The notes: generated by a model not told the origin, from the sequence alone. A stretch of 64,000 nt of DNA from Aeromonas veronii (GCA_041319085.1 CP101033.1:2816501-2880500), one strand, 5' to 3'. Positions 38,759-49,515 are shown, counted from the stretch's first letter. A program made the numbers and translations.

Positions 38759-40855
38759 TTATCCGCGCGTCGGCAACCGCTGACCAAAGTGACGCTGCAA
38801 ACACTCTCTCAGCCGTGACAAGGTGATGGGCTTGGCGAGAAAGTCATCCATCCCCTGCGCCAGACAGCACGCCTTGTCCTCTGCCATCGCATTGGCAGTC
38901 AAGGCGATGATAGGCATGGTGCATCCCAACTCACGCAAGCGCCGGGTGGCTTCCAGTCCGTCCATCAGGGGCATCCGCATATCCATCAGGATCAGATCCG
39001 GGAGCTGCTCATCCACCTGCGCCAGCGCCTCCAGACCATTGGCTGCCAGCCGTACCTTGCCCACCAGTTTTTGCAGCATCAGCGACACCACCAACTGGTT
39101 CACCGGGCTGTCTTCCACCACCAACACATCCAGTGGTAGCAGTACCGGAGCCCCCTCCTCCCGCTGCGGCTGGCTATGGCAAGGCAGCGCCATGCCAGGC
39201 AGTTCGAACCAGAAACAACTTCCCTGGCCCGGCTCGCTCTTCAGGTGGATCTCACCTCCCATCAGGGCAACCAGACGCTTGCTGATGGCAAGGCCCAGGC
39301 CGGTACCGGAAAAACGCCGAGTGGCCGAGTTGTCAACCTGGGAGAAGGGTTCAAACAGCAGCGCCTGATCCGCATCAGCGATCCCGATCCCGGTGTCGGA
39401 GACCGAGATCAGCAGCTTCTCATTCTGCCAACCCAGGTGCAGTGTCACCTGCCCCTGCTCGGTAAATTTGAGGGCGTTGTCCAGCAGATTCCCCATCACC
39501 TGCGACAGACGCATCTGATCGCCCTGCAACTCCCAGGGGACCGACTCATCGACCCGATAAACCAGTGCGATCCCCTTGGCGGTCGCGCGAGCTTGCAGCG
39601 GCTCGACCAGAGATTGGCAAAGCTGGACGGGTTGCAGGGTCTCGCAGTGAAACACCAGGGTTTGCGACTCGATTTTCGAAAAATCGAGCACGTCATCGAT
39701 GATGGTTTGCAGCAATCTGGCCGAGTGGGTGGCATGGCGCAGCAGGCTCTGTTGCTCCGGCGCCAGCTCGGCATGCTGCACCAGATCGAGCATTCCCAGC
39801 ACCGCATTCATGGGCGAGCGGATCTCGTGGGTCATCATGGCCAGAAACTGGGACTTGGCACGGTTGGCAGCTTCGGCCTCATCCCGCGCCCGCGCCAGAT
39901 CCTCTTCCCTACGGATCTGGTTGCTGATATCCCGGGCAGTGCCGCGATAACCAATAAACAGGCCATCATGGTCAAAGCAAGGCTCGGCGCTCACCTCCAT
40001 CCAGCAGGGGCCGTGTTGCAGCGCGACCTGCATCCGCACCCCTCGCACCGGCTGGCGCAGCTCCAAAAGCTGCAGGTATTTCTGGGCATCGCAGCTCTGC
40101 TTGTTGCAGACGTAGTCATAGAGGGTCGGCCGGGTCGCCTGCGGGGTCATCTCATCCAGATAACCCGGCTCTGAGGCATAACTGAGGCGATGTTCGGCAT
40201 CGGTCTCCCAGAACCAGTCGGAGGCCATGGCGGCGAAGCTGCGAAAACGGATTTCGCTGGCCTGCAGCGCCTCGGTCTTCACCGCCACCTGCTCCTGCAA
40301 GCGGGCCCGATAGGTGATGTTGACCAGCGCCTGGGCGATAAGCGGGCGGCAACGCTCCATGGCGGCCTTGCTGGTAAGATCGAAGGTGCCCGCCCGGGCA
40401 TGGCGGCAGATGAGGGTGGCGGTAAAACCGGGAGCCTGCAGCCCGGTCAGCATCACGCTGGCCCAGCCCGGCTCGTTCGCCAGCGGCGCCAGCTCAGGCA
40501 GCTGGGCAGGATCGTAAATTACCAGGGTTTCACCCGAGATGGCGCGGGCAAAGGCCGGGGTCATGCGCCAGCTGCGAACAGAGAGCATCGGTTCGGTACT
40601 GAGGTGGGTGCTCCCCCGCTCCCCTTCCCAGGCCACCACATCCGCGTGCTCAAAGCCGATAAAGGGTTTGAGCACCTGGATAAGGCTCTCCAGTACCTGC
40701 TCCAGCGTCTTGGCATCGGCGAGGGTGGCCACCCCGCCCAGCAGGGTCTGGGACTCGTGACGATACTTGGCCTCGCGCTCGCGGCAACGCACAAGGTCGA
40801 CTAGCGTGGTCTGCAATTTGTCGCCGAGGGCTTCCAGTTCACTGTTGCCAATCAT
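38759..40855 (-). CDS. Hybrid sensor histidine kinase, probable partner of NosP
   Basis: Soluble hybrid kinase of 698 aa with no membrane helix. Residues about 30-180 form a GAF-like domain, about 200-320 a PAS domain ([20 protein letters not shown]), then HisKA with phospho-His343 in [15 protein letters not shown], an ATPase with DNALKFT, DTGIGI and [13 protein letters not shown], and a receiver with Asp625 in LILMDMRMP. This is the architecture of NahK/VpsS-type kinases that NosP regulates in Pseudomonas, Vibrio and Shewanella. It follows the FIST gene after 31 bases on the same strand. Having its own receiver, it should pass phosphate to an Hpt protein, and one is encoded at 43139-43474. 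Confidence 0.88.
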   Translation of the reverse strand: MIGNSELEALGDKLQTTLVDLVRCREREAKYRHESQTLLGGVATLADAKTLEQVLESLIQVLKPFIGFEHADVVAWEGERGSTHLSTEPMLSVRSWRMTPAFARAISGETLVIYDPAQLPELAPLANEPGWASVMLTGLQAPGFTATLICRHARAGTFDLTSKAAMERCRPLIAQALVNITYRARLQEQVAVKTEALQASEIRFRSFAAMASDWFWETDAEHRLSYASEPGYLDEMTPQATRPTLYDYVCNKQSCDAQKYLQLLELRQPVRGVRMQVALQHGPCWMEVSAEPCFDHDGLFIGYRGTARDISNQIRREEDLARARDEAEAANRAKSQFLAMMTHEIRSPMNAVLGMLDLVQHAELAPEQQSLLRHATHSARLLQTIIDDVLDFSKIESQTLVFHCETLQPVQLCQSLVEPLQARATAKGIALVYRVDESVPWELQGDQMRLSQVMGNLLDNALKFTEQGQVTLHLGWQNEKLLISVSDTGIGIADADQALLFEPFSQVDNSATRRFSGTGLGLAISKRLVALMGGEIHLKSEPGQGSCFWFELPGMALPCHSQPQREEGAPVLLPLDVLVVEDSPVNQLVVSLMLQKLVGKVRLAANGLEALAQVDEQLPDLILMDMRMPLMDGLEATRRLRELGCTMPIIALTANAMAEDKACCLAQGMDDFLAKPITLSRLRECLQRHFGQRLPTRG

Positions 40856-40886
40856 CTTGTTGCCTGCTCTGTTATGTTCTGCCGAC

Positions 40887-42071
40887 TCAACGGGTCAGGA
40901 AAATCACGCTCGATACCATCAGGTTGCCGTGGGCCAGCTCGCCATTGGGCAGCCGCCCCTGCTCGCCGAAGGTAAAGGGGGTGATAAACGGGATCTTGCC
41001 GAGACGAGCCTGGCTCTGCTCGACAAATTGGCACAACATATCACCAAGAGCCAAACGGCAACCAGCACAAAAGATGATGAGGGCGCCGATAGGCTGCCAT
41101 TCCACATCGACTCCATAGCCCGGCTCAATGCGCATGGCATTGAGGCTGCGCTGCAACAACCCCTCCTGACTGCTGTACATCAGCAGCAGGCGCTCCCCCT
41201 GCACCACATCGGTAAAGAGCCGCAGCCCGCCCTGTTCGGTCACCGCCTCGGGATGAGTGAGCTTGTAGTAGGGAATGCCATCCAGCGATCCCACTTGACG
41301 GGCCAGCGGGGTGAGCGTGGTCTCCCGCAAAATCGCCCCCACCGGCCAGGGCTGCTCGCGTCCGCACCAGCGGGCATAAACCTCGGCGGCGGGCTGGTGA
41401 TCGATGGTGAGCACCTCCCGCCCGTCGCAGGCGGTGATCTCGCCGCTGAATTCGGCAGGGACATAACCGGAGTGAAACTGAAAGGCCAGCTGGCAATCGG
41501 GATAGAGCACCGCCAGCGCGATGCCATCCTGACTCACCGCCTCATCCCAGCAGAGTTGCCAGTCACCGCTGACGCTGTTGTCTGCCGCGGATCCACCGAC
41601 CACCGGCACCGAGGCACCGAGCTCGGCCTCGATACCGGCCAGCAGCCCCTCCTCCTTGCCGGGACTGGCGTGAAACAGGATCAGCTGGGGCAACTCGCCC
41701 GGTCGACCACAATCGCTCATGGCACGGCGCAGCAACTGCCGCACATCCACCCCGTCACCGCAGGCACCGGCCACCCCGAAGGCCCCTTTTTCGTCATAAA
41801 AAGCTGCAACCGCCACTCCGAACCCCTCTATGGCGTGGTGTCCCATCTCGGTCATCACCCCGCCACAGGAGCTGCACCCCAGCAGGCGGGTCGTCGGGAA
41901 CTGGCGTTTGAGCGCTTCGCGCAGTATCGCCCCGTCATGGGCTTGGGTAAAATAGAGTAACAGCAGGGAGGGGGCCTGATTGGCATGGTGGCGCAGCTGC
42001 GTGCAGATCTCTTGGGCCGCCAGCGATGAATTCCGGGCGAGGGAATGAACGGTCAGAAACTCCAACACCAT
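40887..42071 (-). CDS. nosP: FIST-domain sensor, NosP-like (nitric oxide)
   Basis: Cytoplasmic protein of 394 aa made of FIST_N (about residues 35-210) and FIST_C (about 225-375) domains. In several gammaproteobacteria the FIST protein encoded beside a hybrid kinase is NosP, which binds heme and NO and inhibits the kinase. Sequence shows VGGSAADN in FIST_N and a YYKLTHPEAV segment in FIST_C. The heme ligand cannot be named with certainty from one sequence. It is upstream of the kinase gene and probably in one transcript with it. Proximity to nap and narQP fits a role in sensing products of nitrate respiration. Without biochemical data the ligand is an inference. Confidence 0.72.
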   Translation of the reverse strand: MVLEFLTVHSLARNSSLAAQEICTQLRHHANQAPSLLLLYFTQAHDGAILREALKRQFPTTRLLGCSSCGGVMTEMGHHAIEGFGVAVAAFYDEKGAFGVAGACGDGVDVRQLLRRAMSDCGRPGELPQLILFHASPGKEEGLLAGIEAELGASVPVVGGSAADNSVSGDWQLCWDEAVSQDGIALAVLYPDCQLAFQFHSGYVPAEFSGEITACDGREVLTIDHQPAAEVYARWCGREQPWPVGAILRETTLTPLARQVGSLDGIPYYKLTHPEAVTEQGGLRLFTDVVQGERLLLMYSSQEGLLQRSLNAMRIEPGYGVDVEWQPIGALIIFCAGCRLALGDMLCQFVEQSQARLGKIPFITPFTFGEQGRLPNGELAHGNLMVSSVIFLTR

Positions 42072-42184
42072 CTCCTTGTTTTATCGGATAGCAGTCGCAA
42101 GCAAAAATCATACCCTTATCAAACAATTATCTCGCTTCGCTTGCTAACATAGCGGTCAACTGAGACCAATGACAGGACGCCCAT

Positions 42185-43099
42185 ATGTGGCAAAAAAACA
42201 TCAATGACTTCGATCGGGTCGTTGCCATCGGTGGTGGCCACGGCATGGGGCGAGTGCTTTCGTCCCTCTCGTTTCTCGGTCAACGGCTCACCGGCATCGT
42301 CACCACCACAGATGATGGCGGCTCGACCGGACGCCTGCGCAAGAGTCAGGAGTGCATCGCCTGGGGCGATCTGCGCAACTGCCTGAACCAGCTGGTGACC
42401 GATCCCAGCATCGGCAGCCTGTTGTTCGAGTACCGCTTCGCCGGCAAAGGCGAGCTGGCGGGCCACAACCTTGGCAACCTGATGCTGCTGGCGCTCGATA
42501 ATCTCTGTGTCCGTCCTCTTGATGCTATCAAGCTGATCAGTGACATGCTCAAAATCGAGTCACAACTACTACCCATGTCTGAATTTCCCACCGACCTCTG
42601 CGCCCATATGGAGTGTGGCACCCAGATCCTGGGAGAGGTCTCCATCGACCAACTGGCAACGCCCCCCCTCTCCCTCGGCCTGATGCCGGAGGTGCAAGCG
42701 ACCCGGGAAGCAGTGCTGGCACTGCAGCAGGCTGACATGATCATTCTGGGGCCGGGCAGTTTTCTCACCTCCATCATGCCGCCACTGCTGCTGGCCGAGA
42801 TCGCCCAGGCCATCAACGAGAGCAGCGCCATGCTGGTCTTTGTCTGCAATCTGGTGGCGGAAAATGGCCCTGCCAGCCAGCTGGATCTGATGAGTCAGTG
42901 TCGCTGGCTGGAGTCCCGGGTCGGTCAGGGTCGGCTGGATGCTATCCTGGCCCCACAGGGCGCGGGTGATGCGGGGGACTGGCAAGGACGATTGATCGAA
43001 GCCGAGCTGGGCGAGCTTGAGCTGCCCCATCGGCACGATCGGTTGAAGCTGAAACTGGCGCTGGACCGGATCATCCAGCAACTGCTCAACCAGCGTTAG
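42185..43099 (+). CDS. yvcK: YvcK/YbhK-family protein (gluconeogenesis factor, CofD-like)
   Basis: A 304-aa protein of the CofD/UPF0052 superfamily. The N-terminal VVAIGGGHGMGRVLSSL and TTTDDGGSTGRLR form the nucleotide-sugar binding site, and GHNLGNLMLLAL and GPGSFLTSIMPPLL are also typical. B. subtilis YvcK is needed for growth on gluconeogenic carbon sources and cell shape, and related proteins bind UDP-sugars. The exact role in gammaproteobacteria is unclear. It is transcribed between the NosP and Hpt genes but on the opposite strand, so it is probably not part of the phosphorelay. Confidence 0.87.
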   Translation: MWQKNINDFDRVVAIGGGHGMGRVLSSLSFLGQRLTGIVTTTDDGGSTGRLRKSQECIAWGDLRNCLNQLVTDPSIGSLLFEYRFAGKGELAGHNLGNLMLLALDNLCVRPLDAIKLISDMLKIESQLLPMSEFPTDLCAHMECGTQILGEVSIDQLATPPLSLGLMPEVQATREAVLALQQADMIILGPGSFLTSIMPPLLLAEIAQAINESSAMLVFVCNLVAENGPASQLDLMSQCRWLESRVGQGRLDAILAPQGAGDAGDWQGRLIEAELGELELPHRHDRLKLKLALDRIIQQLLNQR

Positions 43100-43138
43100 T
43101 TAACGGTCACGGCGCCCCGGTATCCCTGCATGGCGCCG

Positions 43139-43474
43139 TTACTGATAATCGGCAAGAAACGCCAGCACCTGGGGCAAGGAGACCTCCAGAAGTTGCAACT
43201 GGCGCTCTGCCTCGGCCACATCGGCCTGCTTGCTGGCCATCTCCAGCGCCATCACCTGCTGGTAGCTCGGCATAGCACCATAGCTGCCACAGGATGATTT
43301 CATGCTGTGCGCCACCCGAGCCAGCGCCTCCCATTCCCCCTGCTCATAGAGGGGTCTGAGCTGACTCAACTGCTCGCCCACCTCTTCAATAAATACTGCG
43401 ATGACCACGGGCAGCATATCCTGACCGATATCCTCGGCCAGCTGCTGCAACACCTTGCGATCCACCCACTCCAT
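43139..43474 (-). CDS. Histidine phosphotransfer (Hpt) protein
   Basis: A 111-aa protein consisting of one Hpt four-helix bundle. The phospho-His lies in AHSMKSSCGSYGA (about residue 54), the standard HxxKGxxxxxG-like motif with Ser-Ser-Cys variation. Hpt proteins move phosphate from the receiver of a hybrid kinase to a response regulator. The nearest hybrid kinase is the NosP-associated one 2.3 kb away, so the three genes may form one relay; the final regulator is not in the window. ATG 43474 has GGAGG 8 bases upstream, so the longer upstream frame is not used. Confidence 0.88.
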   Translation of the reverse strand: MEWVDRKVLQQLAEDIGQDMLPVVIAVFIEEVGEQLSQLRPLYEQGEWEALARVAHSMKSSCGSYGAMPSYQQVMALEMASKQADVAEAERQLQLLEVSLPQVLAFLADYQ

Positions 43475-43687
43475 GCGAGGCACCTCCAGAACGGTATTCA
43501 AACAGACCATACTATAGATAGTTTTCGATGTCGTGGCTCACGGCCAGGCAGTGACGACCCATCCGATTGGATGGCTCAGGGAATAAAGTGGCAAAAAATG
43601 TGATCAATATCGAAATAGCGATACTGAAATGCCCATCAAGACAACAACTTAATTGCCATAAATTAACAAATGATCAACAATCAAATT

Positions 43688-43785
43688 CGTCAGAGTGCTG
43701 CTGCTCAGCAACACCTCTCATCCCTTTTGCCTTTTATGGCTGCTGCGAAGAACCAGGGTAGGTATCTACCCTGGTATTTTTTTAG
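43688..43785 (+). ncRNA. Candidate small RNA with strong terminator
   Basis: A perfect 9-bp stem (43754-43762 with 43769-43777) followed by TATTTTTTT is a first-class plus-strand terminator, yet no plus-strand gene precedes it. A possible promoter is TTGCCA (43653-43658) with AACAAT (43676-43681), 17 bases apart, giving a start near 43688 and an RNA of about 98 bases that begins with a GCTGCTG-containing hairpin. The terminator could instead belong to the neighbouring insertion sequence, protecting it from outside transcription. Confidence 0.3.
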
Positions 43786-45046
43786 GTTCATCGCGTCTTT
43801 CCGGGGAAGGCGGCCTTGATTTTCAGGAAAAAGTATTCTGAGTCCCGAAATCCATAAGCCATGCGTTTGATCACCTTGATCCGATTATTCACGCCCTCCA
43901 GCAGGCTGGTGTGCATGGGAAAGATTGCGCTGGCCAAAATCCCCCGGGTGTAGCGGCGAAGGTTTTTGGCAAAACGCTCTAAGGGCTCCAGGCCACTTTC
44001 CTTCGCTTGTCGCATCCAGGCCTTCCATCGTCGCCAACCTTCCCTGACACTCGGGGCGTACCAGATTTCCTTCAGGGCCTCCTTGAGAACATATGCTGTC
44101 GCCAAGGGCTTATTGGCTTCCAATAGCTCTTGTAATTTCACCGCCTGGTCTTCCTTGAGATTTTCTCGATTGCGCAGGAGTAACCAACGCGCCAGCTTGA
44201 CGACCTTGCGAGCCGGCTTGTCATGCTTTAATGCATTGGCTTGATCCACCCGAATTCGGTCGAGCACTTTGCGGCCATAACCGGCCACCACATGGAACAA
44301 GTCATACACCACCTCCGCCTGTGGACAGTGCTGTTTCACTTCCAGATCGAAGGCGGAGTTCATGTCCATGGCCACCGCTTCAATCTGTTGGCATCGTTCG
44401 CCCATCAGCTCGAAAAAGGGGCGAATAGCCTCTCGGCTGTTGCCATGCCCCACCCACAAAACGCGAGTCCGTTCAGCATCCATGATCACTGTGGCATAGC
44501 GGTGGCCTTTATGCAGGGCGAATTCATCCATCACCAGCCGCCGCACCGAGCCGGGCTCAAAGGTGCCAACACTGGCCTGTAGCCGACGCTTGTCGATGGC
44601 CTTGATGGTATGCCAGTGCAGTCCGGTGAGCTGGCTGACATGACTGATAGGCATCAACTCAAGCAAGGCCTCTACCCAGCGCAGCAATCGCTGTGTCAGC
44701 CGGGAGCTGGGGGTAACCAATCGATATGCTCAGAAACCCGACCACACCGCAGGCAGTCAACCCGACGGACGGGGACTTGCAGATGTACGCGAAGTTCAAG
44801 GAGGTCACGGTCACGAACCGTGCGCATTCGGCGGTCATGGATGAGTGGACAGGGCTGATGGCACTGACCACAGAGCGGTAGATGATTGGCGAGAGGCTCA
44901 AGAGCCAATGTGATTTGTGTGGCAGAGCGGCGATGGACAGAAACGTCGTAACCTGGCCAGAACGAGGCAAAATCAATATGATGCATAGCGACAGCAGGGT
45001 AAGGGAGTCGGGTTGTTTGGCGACTACCAGTTTACCCGAACCCTGT
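43782..45046 (-). mobile_element. ISL3-family insertion sequence, decayed; ends approximate
   Basis: One transposase frame (broken) fills the stretch between the hpt upstream region and the yafJ stop codon. The right end probably reads inward as GGGTTCGGGTAAACTGG (minus strand from about 45046). On the left a GGTTC near 43785 is the only shared bases, so the inverted repeats and the 8-bp target duplication expected of ISL3 elements could not be confirmed. The element begins within a few bases of the yafJ stop. Confidence 0.6.
43788..44986 (-). pseudogene. ISL3-family transposase, frameshifted
   Basis: Two frames together make one ISL3 transposase of about 399 aa. The N-terminal part (44986 to about 44712) has the zinc-finger block with CGQCHQPCP and CLRCG. 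The C-terminal part (to 43788) has the DDE core, with DEFALHKGHRYATV (first Asp), DMNSAFD (second Asp) and a late SLLEGVNNRIK (Glu). They are joined at a run of five G (44709-44713, plus strand), where one extra base would give W-L-P-P-S-S-R-L and a single frame. As read here the transposase is inactive. The same kind of one-base loss in a G run is seen in moaA. Confidence 0.85.
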
Positions 45047-45049
45047 CTG

Positions 45050-45883
45050 TCAACTTACTCTTCCCCACGCTTCCGCGAAGAACCTTTTTTTATCTCGCTC
45101 AGGCACGCCCTGATTGGTCGCTACCCGCTCCCCCATGCGAAACAGATTGAATTCGCCGGGCGCCATTTTGACCCAGTTCTCATTGCCGGTCAGCGGACGG
45201 GTGGTGATCAGGGTCACCACATCGTTGGGGGTGGTCTCGCGTTGAAAGTCGATCACCACCTCCTCATCCAGCAGGCTCGCCTCGCCAAACGGCGCACAGC
45301 GGGTCAGCCAGTGCAGGTTGTTGCTGCAGTAGCTCATCACATACTCCCCGTCCGAGAGCAGCATGTTGAACACCCCGAACGCTCTGAGCTCGTCACACAA
45401 GGTGGCGAGATAGCGAAACATGGCGGGAAAGTTGGCAGGACGCTTGGGATATTTTTGCTCCAGCCGATCGAGCAGCCAGCAGAAGGCGTGCTCACTGTCG
45501 GTATCCCCCACCGGACGGTGACGGCCGGTTGGCAGCTTCTTGTAGCCAGTCAGCTGACCATTGTGGGCGAAGGTCCAGTAACGGCCCCACAGCTCACGGG
45601 TAAAGGGGTGGGTATTTTCCAGCGACACGCAGCCACGGTTGGCCTGCCGAATGTGGCTGACCACGGCGCAGCTCTTGATGGGCAGCGCCTGTACCAGTCT
45701 GGCGATGGGAGATTGGGCGCTGGGCTCGGGATCCTTGAAGGTGCGAAAGCCCTTCCCCTCGTAAAAGGTGATCCCCCAGCCATCCTTGTGGGGCCCGGTC
45801 TTGCCGCCGCGCAGCATCAACCCGGTAAAGCTGAAGCAGATATCGGTCGGCACATTGGCACTCATGCCGAGCAGTTCGCACAT
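45050..45883 (-). CDS. yafJ: Class II glutamine amidotransferase YafJ
   Basis: An Ntn-type glutaminase domain protein of 277 aa. Cys2 after the initiator Met is the predicted nucleophile (MCELLGM). The typical SHIRQANRG, the oxyanion loop THPF, the FAHNGQ strand and GDTDSEHAF follow, as in E. coli YafJ. It probably hydrolyses a gamma-glutamyl or glutamine-like substrate, and the acceptor is unknown. It lies next to gmhA on the same strand, as in E. coli. The ISL3-type element abuts its stop codon, so the last residues should be compared with relatives. Confidence 0.9.
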   Translation of the reverse strand: MCELLGMSANVPTDICFSFTGLMLRGGKTGPHKDGWGITFYEGKGFRTFKDPEPSAQSPIARLVQALPIKSCAVVSHIRQANRGCVSLENTHPFTRELWGRYWTFAHNGQLTGYKKLPTGRHRPVGDTDSEHAFCWLLDRLEQKYPKRPANFPAMFRYLATLCDELRAFGVFNMLLSDGEYVMSYCSNNLHWLTRCAPFGEASLLDEEVVIDFQRETTPNDVVTLITTRPLTGNENWVKMAPGEFNLFRMGERVATNQGVPERDKKRFFAEAWGRVS

Positions 45884-46045
45884 ATCCGGCAGACTCCTTT
45901 CATGATTTGGCTTGTGTCATGGTCGACCAGCACGCTGGTTCGATAGACAAGGGGAAGGCGCAATCCCTTCCCCTGTGACTGGCAATAACCGATCGATGGC
46001 GAACCATGCTACCGGCGTTGCCCTTGTCTGGTGACGATGGCCTGA

Positions 46046-46624
46046 TTACTTGGCCATCTCTTTTTCGACCAGCTGGATCAGGATGTGGATCACCTTGATG
46101 TGCACTTCCTGAATACGGTCGGCATAGCCAAAGTGCGGCACGCGGATCTCGACATCCGCCAGACCCGCCATCTTGCCGCCATCCTTGCCGGTCAGGGCGA
46201 TCACTTTCATCCCTTTGGCGCGGGCAGCCTCGATGGCTTTCAGGATATTGCCGGAGTTGCCGCTGGTGGAGATGCCGAGCAACACGTCGCCACGGCGGCC
46301 GACCGCTTCTACGTAGCGGGAGAAGACATAGTCATAGCCAAAGTCGTTGGAGACGCAGGAGAGGTGGCTCGGGTCGGAGATGGCGATACCGGCGTAACCC
46401 GGACGGTTCTCGCGATAGCGACCGGTCAGCTCTTCGGCAAAGTGCATGGCGTCACAGTGGGAACCACCGTTGCCGCAAGAGAGCACTTTCCCCTCTTCTT
46501 TGAAAGAGTCAGCGAGCAGTTTGGCGGCCGCTTCGATGTTTTTCAGGTTCTGCTCATCAGCCAGGAAGGCCTGCAGCACGCTGGCAGCTTCGGTCAGTTC
46601 ATTGCGGATCAATTCTTGGTACAT
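46046..46624 (-). CDS. gmhA: D-sedoheptulose-7-phosphate isomerase GmhA
   Basis: SIS-domain enzyme of 192 aa that converts sedoheptulose-7-phosphate to D-glycero-D-manno-heptose-7-phosphate, the first step of heptose supply for the lipopolysaccharide core. Almost the whole protein matches E. coli GmhA, including [30 protein letters not shown] and the zinc-site [17 protein letters not shown] 46624 has GGAAGAG upstream, so the longer in-frame extension is rejected. It lies next to yafJ and is divergent from fadE. Confidence 0.96.
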   Translation of the reverse strand: MYQELIRNELTEAASVLQAFLADEQNLKNIEAAAKLLADSFKEEGKVLSCGNGGSHCDAMHFAEELTGRYRENRPGYAGIAISDPSHLSCVSNDFGYDYVFSRYVEAVGRRGDVLLGISTSGNSGNILKAIEAARAKGMKVIALTGKDGGKMAGLADVEIRVPHFGYADRIQEVHIKVIHILIQLVEKEMAK

Positions 46625-46815
46625 GATGTCTCTTCCACTGTTTTTAGTGTGCGTGTAGATCGCGGCTATTCTCGCACAAGCGAATCGCCCAGTCGCCCCC
46701 TGCAAGCCACAGCGCTGGCGGTGCGTGAGCGTTATGGGGATCACAGAGGGAAGGTAATGAAGATGTAAACAGCTTGATAACTTTATGCGTATGAATTACA
46801 ACAGGGGCCATATCC

Positions 46816-46832
46816 AACAGGTCAGACCTCTG
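46816..46832. promoter_or_regulatory. Probable FadR operator upstream of fadE
   Basis: AACAGGTCAGACCTCTG is a near-palindrome with the GGTC-N-GACC core of FadR sites, 47 bases before the fadE ATG. FadR repression of fadE is established in E. coli. Binding here is inferred. Confidence 0.5.
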
Positions 46833-46879
46833 GATCAGTGACGCCACGTTGGCAACCTTATACACGCAAGGAGCAAGCA

Positions 46880-49336
46880 ATGACGACGACCCTCACTCTG
46901 CTCGGGGTGATCCTGGTTATCGGAGCCCTGGCCTATCGCCGGGTATCCCTGTTCATCTCCACCCTGGTCACCGGCGCCACCCTGGTGCTTGGCGCCATCT
47001 ATGGTCACGTGCCCTTGCTGGTATGGGCGCTGTTCGCGGTGATCGCCATCCCGCTCAACCTGGTGGAATTTCGCCGCAATCAGATAACCAAGCCGCTTTT
47101 CAAGCTCTACAAATCGATCATGCCGGAGATGTCCCGCACCGAAAAAGAGGCGATCGAAGCGGGCACCACCTGGTGGGAAGCCGATCTGTTCGCGGGCAAT
47201 CCGGACTGGAAAAAGCTGCACGCCATCCCGGTCAGTACCCTCTCTGCCGAAGAGCAGGCCTTTATGGATGGTCCGGTCGAGGAAGTGTGCCGCATGGTGA
47301 GTGACTGGGAAGTGACCCACGAGCGCGCGGATCTCTCCCCCGAGGTGTGGCAATACCTGAAGGACAACAAGTTCTTCGCCATGATCATCAAGAAGAAATA
47401 TGGCGGCCTCGAATTCTCGGCCTACGCCCAGTCCTGCGTCCTGCAAAAGCTGTGCGGTGCCAGCGCCGTGCTCGCCTCCACCGTCGGCGTTCCCAACTCG
47501 CTGGGCCCGGGCGAACTGCTGCAGCACTATGGCACTGACGAGCAGAAAGATTACTACCTGCCCCGCTTGGCGGTGGGCAAAGAGATCCCCTGCTTCGCCC
47601 TGACCAGCCCGGAGGCGGGTTCTGACGCCGGCTCCATCCCCGACTTCGGTATCATCGCTAAGGGCGAGTGGGAAGGCAAAGAGGTGCTCGGTATGCGCCT
47701 CACCTGGAACAAGCGCTATATCACGCTCGCACCTATCGCCACCGTACTGGGCCTCGCCTTCAAACTGCGTGATCCCGAACACCTGCTGGGTGACGAGGAA
47801 GAGCTCGGTATCACCTGCGCGCTGATCCCCACTCACATCAAGGGGGTCGGCATTGGCCGTCGCCACTTCCCGCTCAACGTGCCGTTCCAGAACGGCCCGA
47901 CTCAGGGCAAGGATGTGTTCGTCCCGCTCGATTTCATCATCGGCGGCCCGGCCATGGCAGGTCAGGGCTGGCGTATGCTGGTCGAGTGTCTGTCAGTCGG
48001 TCGCGGCATCACCCTGCCCTCCAACAGCACAGGTGGCGTCAAGATGCTGGCCCTGGCGAGCGGTGCCTACAGCCGCATCCGCCGTCAGTTCAAACTGCCC
48101 ATCGGCAAGATGGAAGGGATTGAAGAGCCGCTGGCCCGCATCGGTGGCAACGCCTACATCATGGGCGCCGCAGCCAACCTGACCGTGACCGGTATCGACC
48201 TTGGCGAGAAGCCGTCGGTCATCTCCGCCATCGTCAAATACCACCTCACCGACCGTGCCCAGAAGTGCATCATCGATGCCATGGACATCCACGGTGGCAA
48301 GGCCATCTGCATGGGCCCCAACAACTATCTGGCACGCGGCTATCAGGGTGCCCCCATCGCCGTTACGGTGGAAGGGGCCAACATCCTGACCCGCAGCATG
48401 ATCATCTACGGTCAGGGCGCCATCCGTTGCCACCCGTATGTACTGCCGGAGATGCTGGCTGCCAGCCATCCCGACAAGGAGCAGGCGCTCAAGGATTTCG
48501 ACAAGGCAGTATTCAGCCACGTCGGCTTTGCCATCAGCAACCTGGTGCGCAGCTTCTGGCTGGGTGTGACCGGCGCTCGCTTTGCCGCGGCCCCTTACAA
48601 GGATCAGACCAAGGGCTACTACCAGCAACTCTCCCGCCTCTCGGCCAACCTGGCGTTCCTGTCAGACATGGCGATGGGCACCCTGGGTGGCGAGCTCAAG
48701 CGCAAGGAGCGGGTCTCCGCCCGCCTTGGCGACGTGCTGAGCCAGCTCTATCTCGCCTCCAGCGCCCTCAAGCGCTATCAGGACGAGGGACGCCAGCAGG
48801 CCGACCTGCCGCTGCTGCACTGGGCACTGCAAGATGCCATGTTCAAGGCCCAAGAGGCGATCGACGAGCTGCTGCGCAACTTCCCGAACCGCTGGATTGG
48901 CCTGGCCCTGCGCGCCGTGGTGCTGCCGCTGGGGCGTGACCTCAATCGTCCTTGCGACAAGCTGGACCAACAGGTTGCCCGTCTGCTGCAAACCCCGAGC
49001 GAAACTCGCAGCCGCCTGGCCAAGGGCCAATACCTGACCCGTGAAGAGGGCAACCCCTTCGGTCTGCTGGAGCAAGCGCTCGATGACGTGCTGGCCGCCG
49101 AGCCGCTGTTCGAGAAAGTCTGCAAGGCTGATGGCATCAAGCGCCCCTTCATGGCACTGGACAAGGTGGCCGACATGGGTCTGGCTGCTGGCGTACTGAC
49201 CCAGAGCGAAGCCGAGCTGCTGCGCCGCGCCGAAGTGAGTCGCCTGCGCACCATCAACGTTGATGATTTTGACCCCATCGATCTGGTAGCCAACAAGAAG
49301 CTGTTTGAAGCCTCCGCTTACCATCACGCGGCCTGA
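46880..49336 (+). CDS. fadE: Acyl-CoA dehydrogenase FadE
   Basis: Large acyl-CoA dehydrogenase of 818 aa (E. coli FadE 814) that carries out the first oxidation of fatty-acid beta-oxidation. Two N-terminal hydrophobic helices (about residues 3-20 and 25-55) suggest membrane attachment. The dehydrogenase core follows, with [13 protein letters not shown] for FAD/substrate binding, a NSTGG loop and the [11 protein letters not shown] segment, then the long C-terminal domain unique to FadE. ATG 46880 follows AAGGAG at 6 bases; an upstream ATG has no such site. A FadR-like operator lies in the promoter region and a terminator follows at 49352. Confidence 0.95.
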   Translation: MTTTLTLLGVILVIGALAYRRVSLFISTLVTGATLVLGAIYGHVPLLVWALFAVIAIPLNLVEFRRNQITKPLFKLYKSIMPEMSRTEKEAIEAGTTWWEADLFAGNPDWKKLHAIPVSTLSAEEQAFMDGPVEEVCRMVSDWEVTHERADLSPEVWQYLKDNKFFAMIIKKKYGGLEFSAYAQSCVLQKLCGASAVLASTVGVPNSLGPGELLQHYGTDEQKDYYLPRLAVGKEIPCFALTSPEAGSDAGSIPDFGIIAKGEWEGKEVLGMRLTWNKRYITLAPIATVLGLAFKLRDPEHLLGDEEELGITCALIPTHIKGVGIGRRHFPLNVPFQNGPTQGKDVFVPLDFIIGGPAMAGQGWRMLVECLSVGRGITLPSNSTGGVKMLALASGAYSRIRRQFKLPIGKMEGIEEPLARIGGNAYIMGAAANLTVTGIDLGEKPSVISAIVKYHLTDRAQKCIIDAMDIHGGKAICMGPNNYLARGYQGAPIAVTVEGANILTRSMIIYGQGAIRCHPYVLPEMLAASHPDKEQALKDFDKAVFSHVGFAISNLVRSFWLGVTGARFAAAPYKDQTKGYYQQLSRLSANLAFLSDMAMGTLGGELKRKERVSARLGDVLSQLYLASSALKRYQDEGRQQADLPLLHWALQDAMFKAQEAIDELLRNFPNRWIGLALRAVVLPLGRDLNRPCDKLDQQVARLLQTPSETRSRLAKGQYLTREEGNPFGLLEQALDDVLAAEPLFEKVCKADGIKRPFMALDKVADMGLAAGVLTQSEAELLRRAEVSRLRTINVDDFDPIDLVANKKLFEASAYHHAA

Positions 49337-49351
49337 TAACCAGCTATCGAC

Positions 49352-49378
49352 AACGCCTCCCTTGTGGAGGCGTTTTTT
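49352..49378 (+). terminator. Terminator after fadE
   Basis: A 9-bp stem (49352-49360 with 49366-49374), CTTGT loop and T6. Confidence 0.92.
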
Positions 49379-49515
49379 ATGGGCGCTCACCACTATTCAC
49401 GGCTCTCACAGCCACCACTCGCACACACAGCACCCCCGACCAGCTGCTGGCCCCGTGTGGTAAGCCGCGAAAAAAGGCACAATAGCCGACAAATCGAATC
49501 ACCAAGGAAGCCAAG

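Noticed and set aside
43750..45060. Exact ends and target duplication for the ISL3 element
   Set aside because: Candidate ends share only five to six bases and no 8-bp direct repeat flanks them, so precise borders could not be supported.
46838..46879. Upstream ATG extending fadE by 14 residues
   Set aside because: ATG 46880 has AAGGAG at the right distance; the extension has no ribosome site and lies just beyond the FadR-like operator.
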